Assembly: GCA_025667525.1 (NCBI GenBank)
Contig: CM046876.1
Span: forward strand, 22,593,224 to 22,657,223
DNA from: Glebionis coronaria
Taxonomy: Eukaryota; Streptophyta; Magnoliopsida; Asterales; Asteraceae
Reading direction: 5' to 3'
DNA: 64,000 nucleotides
Below, piece by piece: positions 43,425-53,604 of the stretch; the first letter of the stretch is position 1, and every line of letters starts with the position of its first letter. Position numbers and translations under genes: made by a program. The notes under the pieces are model-generated. The model was not told the origin of the DNA. It saw only the letters and a list, made by a program, of their open reading frames with translations, and ran no database searches.

Positions 43425-43950
43425 TGATGGCGTATAGTATGGAGACGGCCTATTGGCCTAAAACCATACACCAAAACTTGGCCCAAAACCTAAGTAAGTA
43501 TAAGCCCACCACAATGGCAAAACAGTAAGCGGATCAACTCCCCGAGAGCGGATCCGCGAGCAAATAGCGGACCAACTTTCCTGAAGCGGAACCGCAAATC
43601 ACTAACGGATCAACTCTATCTGCAAGTCTTGATTAGCAGATAAGGACAAAGGCCTTTAGCCGATAAAGGCCCACTCTGAGCGCTTTCTGAAATACTAGGA
43701 TAATTTATTACCAAGCTCGCCTATTAAAGGTAAACTCTGATACTCTCACAAGGTATGATTTTCTCACTCATCCCAATACACACATATAACTAACAACATG
43801 AAATCTTACTCTTACACCAGAGTCTAATCGTGGGTCCTCCCCACAGTAAAGCTACCGATTTACCTTTATTTGCGCAAGAAATCATCAACTACATCTCTTT
43901 TTAATATAAGATCAAGCTCAATCCAAGACATCTGAGTTCGTCCATTATCA
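43425..43950 (+). repeat. 3' LTR of Tat-type gypsy element
   Basis: TGATGGCGTATAG follows the purine tract CATAGGGGACT. Its last ~80 bp (ATCATCAACTACATCTC..., AAGACATCTGAG) match the 5' LTR remnant at 30563-30620. CCTATTAAAGG at about 43720 may be the TATA equivalent. Right end uncertain. Confidence 0.65.
43527..43612. repeat. AGCGGATC motif array in LTR
   Basis: AGCGGATCAACTC, AGCGGATCCGCGAG, AGCGGACCAACTT, AGCGGAACCGC and AACGGATCAACTC within 85 bp. Copies contain GCGG...CCGC half-palindromes. Located 100-190 bp upstream of the TATA-like site. Confidence 0.8.
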
Positions 43951-44338
43951 CAATACTAAAAATATTCTGTCATTATATCTATTCGCATAAAGTAATTAGA
44001 TCAAAAGGTTGAACATAAGAATTCAGAAATCCGTAAAAGTGAAGTTTTATTATCAATATTAAACAAAATCTTAATAAAAAACGTAAAATTACTGATGTTT
44101 TTAAATTGAAAAGTACTGTTGCAAAGAAACCTTCCTAAACATGAACTAAAGACAGATTATTCCTAAGAGAAATACTAAAATCACACACATTTTACATAAA
44201 TATATTTACACAATTAGGGGTGAGCATTTGGACCGCCGGACCGGACCGAACTGACCCGGACCGGACCCGACATTTTCGGTACGGTCCTCGGTCCGGGGTT
44301 TTGGAACATTTCGGTCCTCGGTTCGGTCCGGTTTGGTC

Positions 44339-44640
44339 TAAAGAATATTGATAATCTTTGTGAGACAATGGGGGTTGATGTTTTCTAGAGAGAGAAACTT
44401 AGAGAGAGAAATGAAAGAACTTTTCTATATTGAACATGTAAAATGAAAACAACCAACACCTCTTTCCATGGTGGAAAGAGGCTTAAATACCCCAAGTCCT
44501 TAATGGACTTGGGCTTCCAGCCCATGAACATGCTCATGGGTCGGGCTATTTAATAAATGACAAATAACATTACTACGAGCCTATAACTACATTGTTGGAG
44601 TGACCGAGACTTTCTATATACGTAAAACATATTTCCAACA
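44339..44640 (-). repeat. 3' LTR of copia element
   Basis: 302 bp; plus-strand start TAAAGAATATTG (TG to TA change) and end TTTCCAACA. Left flank TGGTC, one base different from the right flank CGGTC. Confidence 0.92.
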
Positions 44641-44653
44641 ATCTCCCCCTAAA
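44641..44653 (-). other. Polypurine tract of copia element
   Basis: TTTAGGGGGAGAT on the minus strand immediately before the 3' LTR. Similar GGGGGAG tracts occur at about 46502, 46706 and 52980. Confidence 0.8.
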
Positions 44654-44988
44654 GGGAGGTCACTCCAAATTTACAAAGTCCTAATCTAGCATGTTAGATC
44701 TAGTTCTTGAGCTCGTAGCCTTCTTTTCTTTCTTTTTCTTTCTTTTTCTTTCTTTTGTGAATATGTGTTGAATAATATCAGCCTTTTGCTTGTAACACGT
44801 TCTTTTGGCCTTTCACGTGCAGTCTTTATTTTCTTGTGAGGTTCGCCTCTTTGTGACATCATGTCCCACACACTTATCCTTTGTTGAATTCTTGAAAGTT
44901 TCAGAGTCGATACAGCGGAATAATTTCAGGTCATACTTTCTTGAATTTTGCAGGAGTGTTTGATGCAGAAGGAATAAGCATGTGAGGA

Positions 44989-45104
44989 CGTCTTCAACAG
45001 GTACACCACAACGCCACCGTCTTCAACTGGTACACAGCAACGCCACCGTCTTCAACAGGTACACAGCAACGCCACCGTCTTCAACAGGTACACAACAACG
45101 ACAC
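44989..45104. repeat. Four 29-bp tandem repeats
   Basis: Unit CGTCTTCAACAGGTACAC(A/C)(G/A)CAACGCCAC in four near-perfect copies, in the 3' untranslated part of the copia element. Confidence 0.9.
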
Positions 45105-45344
45105 GAATAAAATGGCTTTGACATTTTATTCTAATTCGGTAGCATTTTACCTCCGGTCGGTGAAGACCGTTGGACGATATTAGATATCGTACCCGTGACG
45201 GATAGTTTCAATTAAGTAACTTCCTGACAGGATTTCGCGGGTTAACCCGTTCTCTTTATTCGACCGTCCAAAGCTGACTGCGAACATAAAGAGTGAATCA
45301 TTTGGATTAAAAATCCTTATGATTGAAGCCGTCAATTCATGAAA

Positions 45345-45740
45345 CCTGGAACAAGTGAATTTCAATTAAGATATTCACCATCGTTGCTTTCCAGTTGTCA
45401 CAAACTTGATTCAAATTGAATCTTGCTTGTTACCTACCAAGTGCTGTTTGATGTTAACACTAGAAGGATTTCCACTCGTCACTGTGAACACTAAAGATTG
45501 TTACTCTGAGTGTTCTGGCAAGATCATACGATAATGCGTAGAGGCCTGGAACGAGTTTAAGTTCAATTAAGAATTAAACTACTGTTTCTTTCCAGTTGTC
45601 ACAAGATTAGTTCGTAAAGAACCGCACGTGTCACCTACCATGAGCTTGTTTGATGTTGGCTCAAGCAGGATTTCCATCTTCACTGTAATACTTACGTATT
45701 ACTCGGATGTTCTGGCAATATTACAAGAATACTGCGTAGG
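45345..45740. repeat. Two diverged ~200-bp direct repeats
   Basis: 45345-45544 and 45545-45740 both run from CCTGGAAC(A/G)AGT through CTTTCCAGTTGTCACAA, GTTTGATGTT, AGGATTTCCA(C/T) and GTTCTGGCAA to TGCGTAG(A)GG. Noncoding. Confidence 0.8.
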
Positions 45741-46901
45741 ACTCATAAAAGATCTCTTACTTTTCACAGTGTGTGAAGAAGCAAGGAATAAATGGAAAGT
45801 GTCCTAATGAGACTTTTGATGATCTCGTGGCTCTAGACTCGATAGTGCGTTTTGATTTAGTGATCGGTGGCTGGAGAGGAGTGCCACCTATTCAATATCA
45901 GTCTATTCAAAGTGAATAAACCAATAGATAACGTGTTGATCTCCGTGTAATTAAAACAAATACCTTTTGAGAGATATTTGAGTTAGCTGGGAAGGGTTGT
46001 GCATTTGCATCACTGGGTCCATGATGGCTTTCTTCAATATCGAGAATCATAAATGATCTCAATAGCATATGTATTGACCCGGTTTCTGCCTAAAGTTGTA
46101 AGGAGGGCTTCTTTCTTTACACCCTTTATCTTTACAATTCTTTTTCATTCTTCAACCCCTTCAATGCTTACCAATACGTCATCACTAGCACCTTGTTGTG
46201 ATTGTTCCAGTGCTAGCTTAAGTACTTGGTCGGCATTCAGCTACGTTCACATTCATTCTCCATCTTTCCTAGGACTTCTAGTTCTATCTAGGGAGTTGTC
46301 CTTGGGAAGATTCCATCGGTTCTGATGAATCATTGGACTAATACCTATACCTACCACCCTTTTGTCACCATATCCGTCGTGAGTTAAGTGTGTTTTGGGT
46401 TGATATAGTCACCCTGAAAAATCCTTGAAAATCACTTAAAGCACTTGTGATATTAAAATCAAAGATTTTGTGCTTTAAGTGTTTTGATCATCAAAAACGC
46501 TCCCCCTTAACTTGTTCATTACACATGTTAAGTTGGTTTATCTTTTAAGTCTTTTTCATTGTTTTAGCCAAATATCATTAAGTCTCCTTAATCCCATTTT
46601 CTCCCCTTTCCAAAATGTTAACCATCAATATTTTGGATATTAATGGATTAACCGGTCTTTGGGTAATAAAATGAAATTAGATGTTGGCCAAAGAACATAT
46701 TAATGCTCCCCCTCAAATTAATGAGGGTAAGTTGTAGTGCTTGAGTATGATTTGTTTGAAAGATTTAGAATCTCGAGAGAAATTCTTGAAAAAATATCAT
46801 ACTTTTACACTACAACAAGCCACAAAAGCTGATAAAGCAAAAAGATAACATATTCACAAATATAGACATATGGAGTTGACCTGATATAAGATGAACCAAA
46901 A

Positions 46902-49900
46902 TTAACTGGTTCGTTCCGTGAACCGATGGTGAGCTCCATATGGTCGTCCATCGACGAATCGTTCTATACTTCGTAGCAACCGACGCTTCCTTAGAAGTTC
47001 CTCAATCTTCCTGATTGCATACGATGCTCCCTTTCTGCACTGGGTTCTCCAGGTGTATGTGACTGCCAGAAGTGGTAAGTTGGCATTGAGAACTGACAGA
47101 TCATCTCGAACATGCTTTAATGTTCCATCACTGAATTTGTGAAGTTCGGAGAATCACATGTATTGCATGACCCCGGTCTCATTTGGATAAAAAATCCCTG
47201 CTTCCGGCGTTGTTGTCCCCATGTAGACCTTCTTGTCCTTATGGAAATTACTGAGTGGAGTCGTATGGGGACGGTCCAGGTTTAGCTTCTTCTGATAGCT
47301 TTCTACTCCAAGTTGAAAGTCTTCCACCCGGTTTTGAATGACTATTTTCCTGGCATATTGACGAAAGTTTGAACTCAAGGCTATGACAATGTCAGGTGAT
47401 AGATGGTCAACTTTTTCTTGAGCCAAGAGCAACAAAAGATCTTCTATGTCTTCAAGTTGAAGGTACTGGAGATCACTTTCGTCAATGCGGTATTCTTTCT
47501 CATCGGTACGTTTGAACATGATTACATTTAAGTAATCATAACCGAAAACAGTCTGAGTGGTTGCTCCTTGGATGCTTTTGATTCTGTGAGCTGAGACAAT
47601 AGAGGCACCTCTCTTGGGACGATGAAAGTGGTTGTAAGCTAACTTCTTCTTTTGATTCCAGTGAGATATGCCAAGTGAAGCATAGGTATCATAAAACTTG
47701 AGTAGCTTCTTTCTCCATATTGAAACAGGCACTTTATCCTCTATCCATGGAACATTCTCCAAGTTAACGGCCTTGAGCATTGTTAATGACGTGGCATATT
47801 TCTTTGCTCCATTTTCAAGGTATTCAAGATCGTGAGATACAAAATGCTCTATTGGGATAGTGGCAGAACCGGTGATGACCGTTGGTGTAAGAGGTCGCAA
47901 TACGGGAGTCTGAATTCCTGTAGTTGTCACCCTCATTGCTTTTGTAAGCTCATTCAGGTGATATTCTGCTTCATTATGGCTGATCTTTAACGTGTCAAAG
48001 AAGTCCACATTTGCAGCTGCCATTTTGATCAAATCCGGGGTCATCGTCGGTTTCCCATGAGAATACCTTAGAAAAGCTGAGAAGTCGATAGGGTTGTTGA
48101 GGAATTGAGTCATCTCCATTTCAGTTGCAGTGTCAAATGGATGCTGCGGTGCTGTATTTGTTAGCCAAAGTTGCTCTTGTACAGTATCATCGATGATAAG
48201 TGATTCAGTAAATGTCGGTTCTGGAACATTTAAATCTTCAACATTTAAATCTTCAACTTCCATATCATCGTCATGCTGAACTGCAGATGATGCTGAAGGT
48301 AGAGTTTGCATCACCGATATATCATCGTGATGGTCTTCTTCAAGCATTGTCTCGGTCGGTTCTTCTGCTTGCATGTATTCTACAGATTCAATGTGAGAAT
48401 CAGTAGTGAATTCTGGTGCAGTAGATATACCTGTAGCAACCTGCTGAGTTTCTGGGACTGTCGATTCCAGTGTCTTTTCTGTGGTGTAAGCAATCTTTTC
48501 TGCAGTTTCCTCTAAACCTTTCTCAGTGGCCGTATCCTTGTTTGACTCTTCGGCATTTGTACCGGTGTCGTCATTCTTATCACCCTTGTTGACTTCATTA
48601 CCCTTTTCATTATCATCATCGTCATCCTGATCATCATCTGTATCCTCGTCCTCGTCCTCATCTTCATCTTCATTCTTATCCTTTCCTTATTCATCCTCTT
48701 CTTCCTCCTCATCTCCCTCCTTATCCTTATCCTAATTACCATCATCACCGTTTTCCTCGTCATCTTCCTCGTCTAACTCATTTTCATTGTCAGACTCAGA
48801 GTCGGTAGTGTCTGCAGGATTCTATTCATCAATTGCTTTGTTGAGATATTGTAGAACTTTGCGTTTGTATTTCGATTTATGAGCTCCCAAATCTAGCAGA
48901 CGTGTCTGTAGCAATGTCATTAGTTGAAGAGTAGATACACCATTACCGACAAGATGTGGTAGTTGTTGATCAACATAAGACTTGACTTCGCGTCGAATGA
49001 TCGCGGTCATCTGCTCGTCAATTGACCCGAGAAAAGCAACATTTTCTTTATCCCGAGTTTTCTTCTCTTTAAGAAATGATTTATGTTGTTCTTTGAGCTT
49101 TGACACTCTGTCTGTTAGTTTTTGAAGAGTAGGCTCATCAGGTTGCGGTTCCTTGGGAAGAGTAGCAAACCTTTCAGTCAACGTAGCTATTTGTGTAGCT
49201 TGAGCCTCTAGCTGTTGTTGAAGAGACTGGATCAACGGATCATTGACTGTGAGAAAAGGATTTGATGTGGATGATACTTGTGGTTCTGTTGGTGGAGGTG
49301 TAACCAAAACCGTTAAGGTGGTCGTGGATGATACTGGTTGTACCGGGATAGGTGTTGATGTAGATACAGTGGTTAGGACGGTGGTTGATACAGGTTGTTC
49401 AGCTGTGGATGACGGTGTAGATTCAGTTGTGATGGTGGTGGTTGATACTGGTTGCTCAACAATTGCGGGTGTGATGGTGGTGGTTGATACTGGTTGCTCA
49501 ACAATTGCGGGTGTGATGGTGGTGGTTGTGACCTCACTGATGACTGGGGTTGATAGTAGTGAAGTGGTGGTCGATATAATAGTGGTTATAGGGACATCCA
49601 CCATTTGTTCATTTGTTGACGGATCAGTTTTGGTGACCTCAACACCCTCTCCTTCTAAATTGAGATATTTCAAAACATCATCAGAGTTTGAAGTAGACTT
49701 ACTTTGAAGTTGCGTGTCTGGTATGAAAGTTGCATGAGCATCTTCATTTAGTACCATGTGAGTCGGTTCAGGCAAAGATGTGGTGATATTTGCATCTCGA
49801 TACATCATACTTGTATCAGTGTCAGCACTGCTCTCACGTTCTTCACTTGGTTCCCGACTTTCAAGATGAAAGTTAACAGCATCTTCATACTCATCTTCAT

Positions 49901-51215
49901 AAGTATCTTCCTCAGTAGGATCATCGAAAAATTCCGTATCACCATCAGGATTACCAAAATCTGCTAAGTCATCAAATAATCTTGAGCCTGATCCGCCAAA
50001 GGCTTCCTGTCGGCTTTGTTGAAGAATAATACGAAGTCTTTTGGCTTCAGAAATTTGTTGTTGAGCAGGTTCATTTGGAGCAACACTTGCCTCTTTGCCT
50101 TTAGCTTTCCTTGCTTTCTTAGGCCTGCGGAGTGGTACTTCTTCCTGTTCTTCTTCAGTTTGGATCAGCTCATCTTCATCATCTTCATCAACAATTTGCA
50201 TTTTTCCTGGGTCTTTATCTTTAGAAGCAGCTGATTGGCGCTTTGAAACTCGTTTCTTGCGTTTAGCTTTTTGCTTCTCTGAAGGATGTAAATTTGCCCG
50301 CTTAAATTGTGCGTCAATATCATTAAGCATCTCTTGGTATTTATCACTCTCATTGATTCCATCATTAAGCATTGTGTCGAGTACTAGTGCAGGAAGTAAT
50401 GCATACTTTGTGGAATTAGTGTCTGCATTCATTGAGAGAATCACATAATCATCATCTTTGGTGTGATAGAAGAAATTCCCGCGAGTGTCAATGGTTGGGT
50501 CATTCTTCATAAAATGGTGGATAATGAGCTTGGTGAATCTCGGGAATGGAAGATGCACGAATTTCTTCTTCGTTCCAGTAAACTGATAACAAAATCCTTG
50601 CCAGAGAAGAAGTGCATAGTCGGCTTTGGATGCAGTATACAATCCCCAAAATAAATGAGCCTGTGGTGGTCTTATTGCATCGGTGCCCCTAGTTTTTCCA
50701 GTCAGACACTTGAGGATGATGGTGATAAGTGCTTTCCAGGGTTTCCCTATGTGTGAGGTGTTAAATTGTGATAGGTTGTTGATTTCACCCTCATAATTCA
50801 TGGCACGAATGACTCGAAGCATTTCATCATTATTTGGGTTAGCCACAAATTGTTCTCCTTGTGCCAACCTAGGAAGTTTAAACAATTTCCGAAAAATGCT
50901 CAAGTTGAGTACCCTTGGTGTTTTGTTCAGTTCAAAAGAGATAGTATTTTTGGAGAAAGATGCAGTGTTCCAGAATTCATGCATGTAGACTTCGGGAACA
51001 GATGCAGTACGTCTGAGTGTGTCTCTGATGGGTGATATGTCTAGAATATCCGTGGCTATTTTGAAAGCTGGTAAAGCCGGATCAAAATCATCTTGTAATC
51101 GAGAGTTGTTCTCAGCATATGGAAGCCTATTACTGAGCGAAACAAGTTCAAGATCACGAAGTCGTTGTTGTTCCTCGGTGATTGACATTTTCCTGTTTTG
51201 ATGACATAAGCACAA
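46902..51215 (-). pseudogene. Additional ~1,430-codon ORF between pol and 3' LTR
   Basis: A single frame runs 4,314 bp with four in-frame stops (48824-48822, about 48737, about 48690, 47156-47154). Start at 51215 or, better, 51188 (MSITEEQQRLRDLELV). N-terminal folded-looking part: VYMHEFWNTASFSKNTISFE, LSIFRKLFKLPRL, PWKALITIILKCLTGKTRG, RPPQAHLFWGLYTASKADY, FPRFTKLIIHHFMKNDP. Basic and acidic stretches follow, then a Thr/Pro-rich region with ITPAIVEQPVSTTT repeats, a coiled coil (LTDRVSKLKEQHKSFLKEKK) and a long Asp/Glu tract. The C-terminal part has LGISHWNQKKK, YLQLEDIEDLLLLLAQEKVD, RVEDFQLGVESYQKKLNL, HKFSDGTLKHVRDDL and YGAHHRFTERTS. I recognise this as the large uncharacterised extra protein carried by many Asteraceae copia elements. 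It lacks any pol domain. Function unknown: structural, silencing-suppressing or envelope-like roles are all open. Confidence 0.8.
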
Positions 51216-51406
51216 ATGATATACAAAAAATATGTAGATGTCTTAAGTCTATGCCCAGTGAAAACATAGGGAAAATATCATTACAATTATTACCACAACA
51301 TTCACACATACATCAGATGAACAAGGTCCTTACATTTAGCAATACACTTAGAATAATGACATAACTGCCAAAGACATTTTTATTCTAAAGAGATACCGAC
51401 CTAGCA

Positions 51407-51622
51407 TTAGTTCTTAAAATATTTGGATTTCTTGGTGGTCATGACCAAAACCTCAGTAGGTTTAGGTTTGATTTCTACTAACACCTCAGTAGGTCTTGGT
51501 TTGATTTCAACCAAAACTTCAGTGGGTTTTGGTTTAGTTTCAACCACTACGTCAGGAATTGTAGGAATATCCTCAACCCAAACTAAAGTGGGATTGAACA
51601 AAGATGAAGTTTTGTCTTCCAT
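51407..51622 (-). CDS. Small ORF with repeated EIKPKPTEVLV motif
   Basis: 71 codons from MEDKTSSLFNPTLVWVEDIP. Three tandem copies of (T/I)KP(K/R)PTEVLVE follow, then a Lys-rich end. A splice-acceptor-like TTTCCAG lies six bases upstream of the ATG, and a similar AAACAG lies just before the start of the large ORF, so these may be exons of a subgenomic spliced RNA. No family recognised. Confidence 0.4.
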   Translation of the reverse strand: MEDKTSSLFNPTLVWVEDIPTIPDVVVETKPKPTEVLVEIKPRPTEVLVEIKPKPTEVLVMTTKKSKYFKN

Positions 51623-51894
51623 GGCCTGGAAACAAAACACAAGACATTGACTAAGCAATTTGTATCTCTTTTGTTTACATAGGAATCAACTTATTAAATA
51701 AGATGAACTTCTGTAATAAGAAACCGTTCAAGTATTCTTATGAGATAAAAATTAACTTGTTTCAATAACACTTGGTTTCGTTTAAGTGGCCCTAAAGTAC
51801 TTAAACCTAAGGAGGAAATAGTGCAAGCTAGGCCGAACTCATTAGATATTCTAAGGCAATTGCATAATCATAAGAAACCTAATTCCATCACAAT

Positions 51895-52320
51895 GTAGCA
51901 AACCATCGGAATCCTAACCAAACCATCGCAATGAATCAAGCATCGGAATCCTAATGAAATAACATCCTATCGCAATATCTATATCCATCGCAATCAGTAC
52001 ATTTCCATCGGAATAAATGAGAATTCATCGCAATATTATCCATCGCAATACCTAGTGTGAGGCTATCGCAATGACACATCGGAATGCGCCATCGCAACAC
52101 GCCATCACAATGAGCCATCGTAATGGCCATCGCAACGAGCCATCGGAATGACCCATCGCAACGATCCATCGCAATGAACCATCGCAATGACACATCGTAA
52201 TGAGCCATCGCAATGAGCCATCGAAATGACTCATCGCAATAGCCCATCGCAATGAGTCATCGGAATGACTCATCGCAATGACAGGCATCGCAATGATGGT
52301 ATCGAAATGTACATCGAAAT
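51895..52320. repeat. 13-bp minisatellite CATCGCAATGAGC
   Basis: About 30 degenerate copies of CCATCG(C/G/A/T)AATGA(G/C), most at exactly 13-bp spacing between 52080 and 52290, less regular to the left. It lies between pol and the additional ORF. The same TCGNAATG core fills the 5' leader (62040-62420). Open frames across it with a 13-residue period are a consequence of the repeat. Confidence 0.9.
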
Positions 52321-53604
52321 CCGTGACAGGGATTCGATCTCAAACGTTGACTTCTCGATCTGGAACTTAGGCAATGTTTTAAGAGATTCTGGGCAAAACT
52401 AATGAGTATCTATGCATCCTTAACAAATCCCACCACTTAAATACCATATTCATAGCAAAAAACATGAAACCCTAAATCTTGGATATGATCTAACGTTACT
52501 GTTTAGATGTGTTGAGATGATACGGATTAAATGAAAGTAATTAAACACGATAGAATACCTAGATATTAAACAGCAAGTGATAAGTCAAGAGTCAAAAAAA
52601 TCAACTGGAGCTTCAAGGTCGCAATAATGGCGGAAAAATGTGTGTGTTGTGTGTTTCCAGTAAAGACGGGGAAAGAGGGGGGGGGGGGTGTGGTTTTGAC
52701 TTGGTCAATTTGGTCAAACACCCACCATTTTGCAAAAAAATGCAATAATGGTCCCCCTATTTTAGAAAGTTAGTTAAAGTTAAAATTAACTTAACAAACA
52801 CTAAACCCGCTCCCAAACACGAACACAAATACTTAACGCCAAAATTTTAAAGACCTATGCAAGAGAGACTATATCACACAAGGCACACATAGCATAACCG
52901 ATGATGAAGAATAGCTAATATTTTCTGACAATCCTTTTTAACGACCAGATTTGTTTCCACGAAGAGTTAATATTTGCTCCCCCTTAATCCCTGACCCGTT
53001 TTCTATTTAAAGAGCAGTAGTCAAAGATTATAAGGACACAATTATTAATGAGGACAGTTGCCGGTAAAGAGATTTTATAGAACGATTCTGGTGGAAATAA
53101 GATTTCTCTTATTTATACAAGATAAGTGCACTGAAACGTACACATATTTGTGTTAGACTAAGTTATAAAGTAAACTTAGTCCCTTAGAAGGTTTTAAAGT
53201 AAACCTTGCCCGAGAAAATTAATTCCCGTTGTGAGCCAACGTTTTCAAAAGAAATACGTGACTTTAACGCGAAAAGCGGGTTGCAGTCAGAAATAACTAC
53301 AAGCCATCATGGGCATGTTTTAAAAATGTACAACTTTTATACGGGCTCTATTTATGGCGCCGTGTCAATTTTGATCGACATTTCTAAGGCCGTAAATATT
53401 ACCGTACTAAAATACATGCCCGATTTAAAAAGAAAAATATTTTTGGGTTTTCTTAGTTTTATAGTTTTTATGGATTTTCTTGGTTTTATATTTTTTATGG
53501 TTTTTCTTGGTTTTATATTTTTGTATTTTTCTTTTTGTGGTTTATATATATACAATAATATACATGATCACGAACAAAGGATACACATGAATAGTTTACC
53601 ACCA
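52321..53604. other. Spacer between pol and the additional ORF
   Basis: Contains GGGGGAG purine tract TTAAGGGGGAGCAAATATTAAC (minus) near 52990-52970, like a second PPT. A run of 13 G sits at about 52678. Three copies of a ~30-bp T-rich repeat (TTTTCTTGGTTTTATATTTTT) lie at 53440-53530. No coding. Confidence 0.5.

Larger units (their letters stand above)
30560..43950 (+). mobile_element. Ty3-gypsy element (Tat-type), internally deleted and interrupted by a 9.6-kb element
   Basis: The end of a 5' LTR (30563-30660, matching 43868-43945) is followed by a degenerate PBS, TGACGCCATCAGTAGGA (30679), then gag (31440-31966, continuing at 41539), protease and the start of RT, an abrupt loss of the rest of pol, a PPT (CATAGGGGACT) and a 3' LTR from 43425. 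The nested element at 31967-41538 sits between gag codons with TSD GGATA. Most of the 5' LTR is missing. End coordinates are approximate. Confidence 0.75.

Noticed and set aside
49243..49707. Plus-strand 154-codon frame rich in Val/Thr/Gly
   Set aside because: Antisense shadow of the Thr/Pro-rich repeat region of the additional copia ORF.
51951..52288. Minus-strand frames with a 13-residue periodic protein (CDGSFRWLIAM...)
   Set aside because: Direct consequence of translating a 13-bp minisatellite; present in more than one frame and not conserved as protein.
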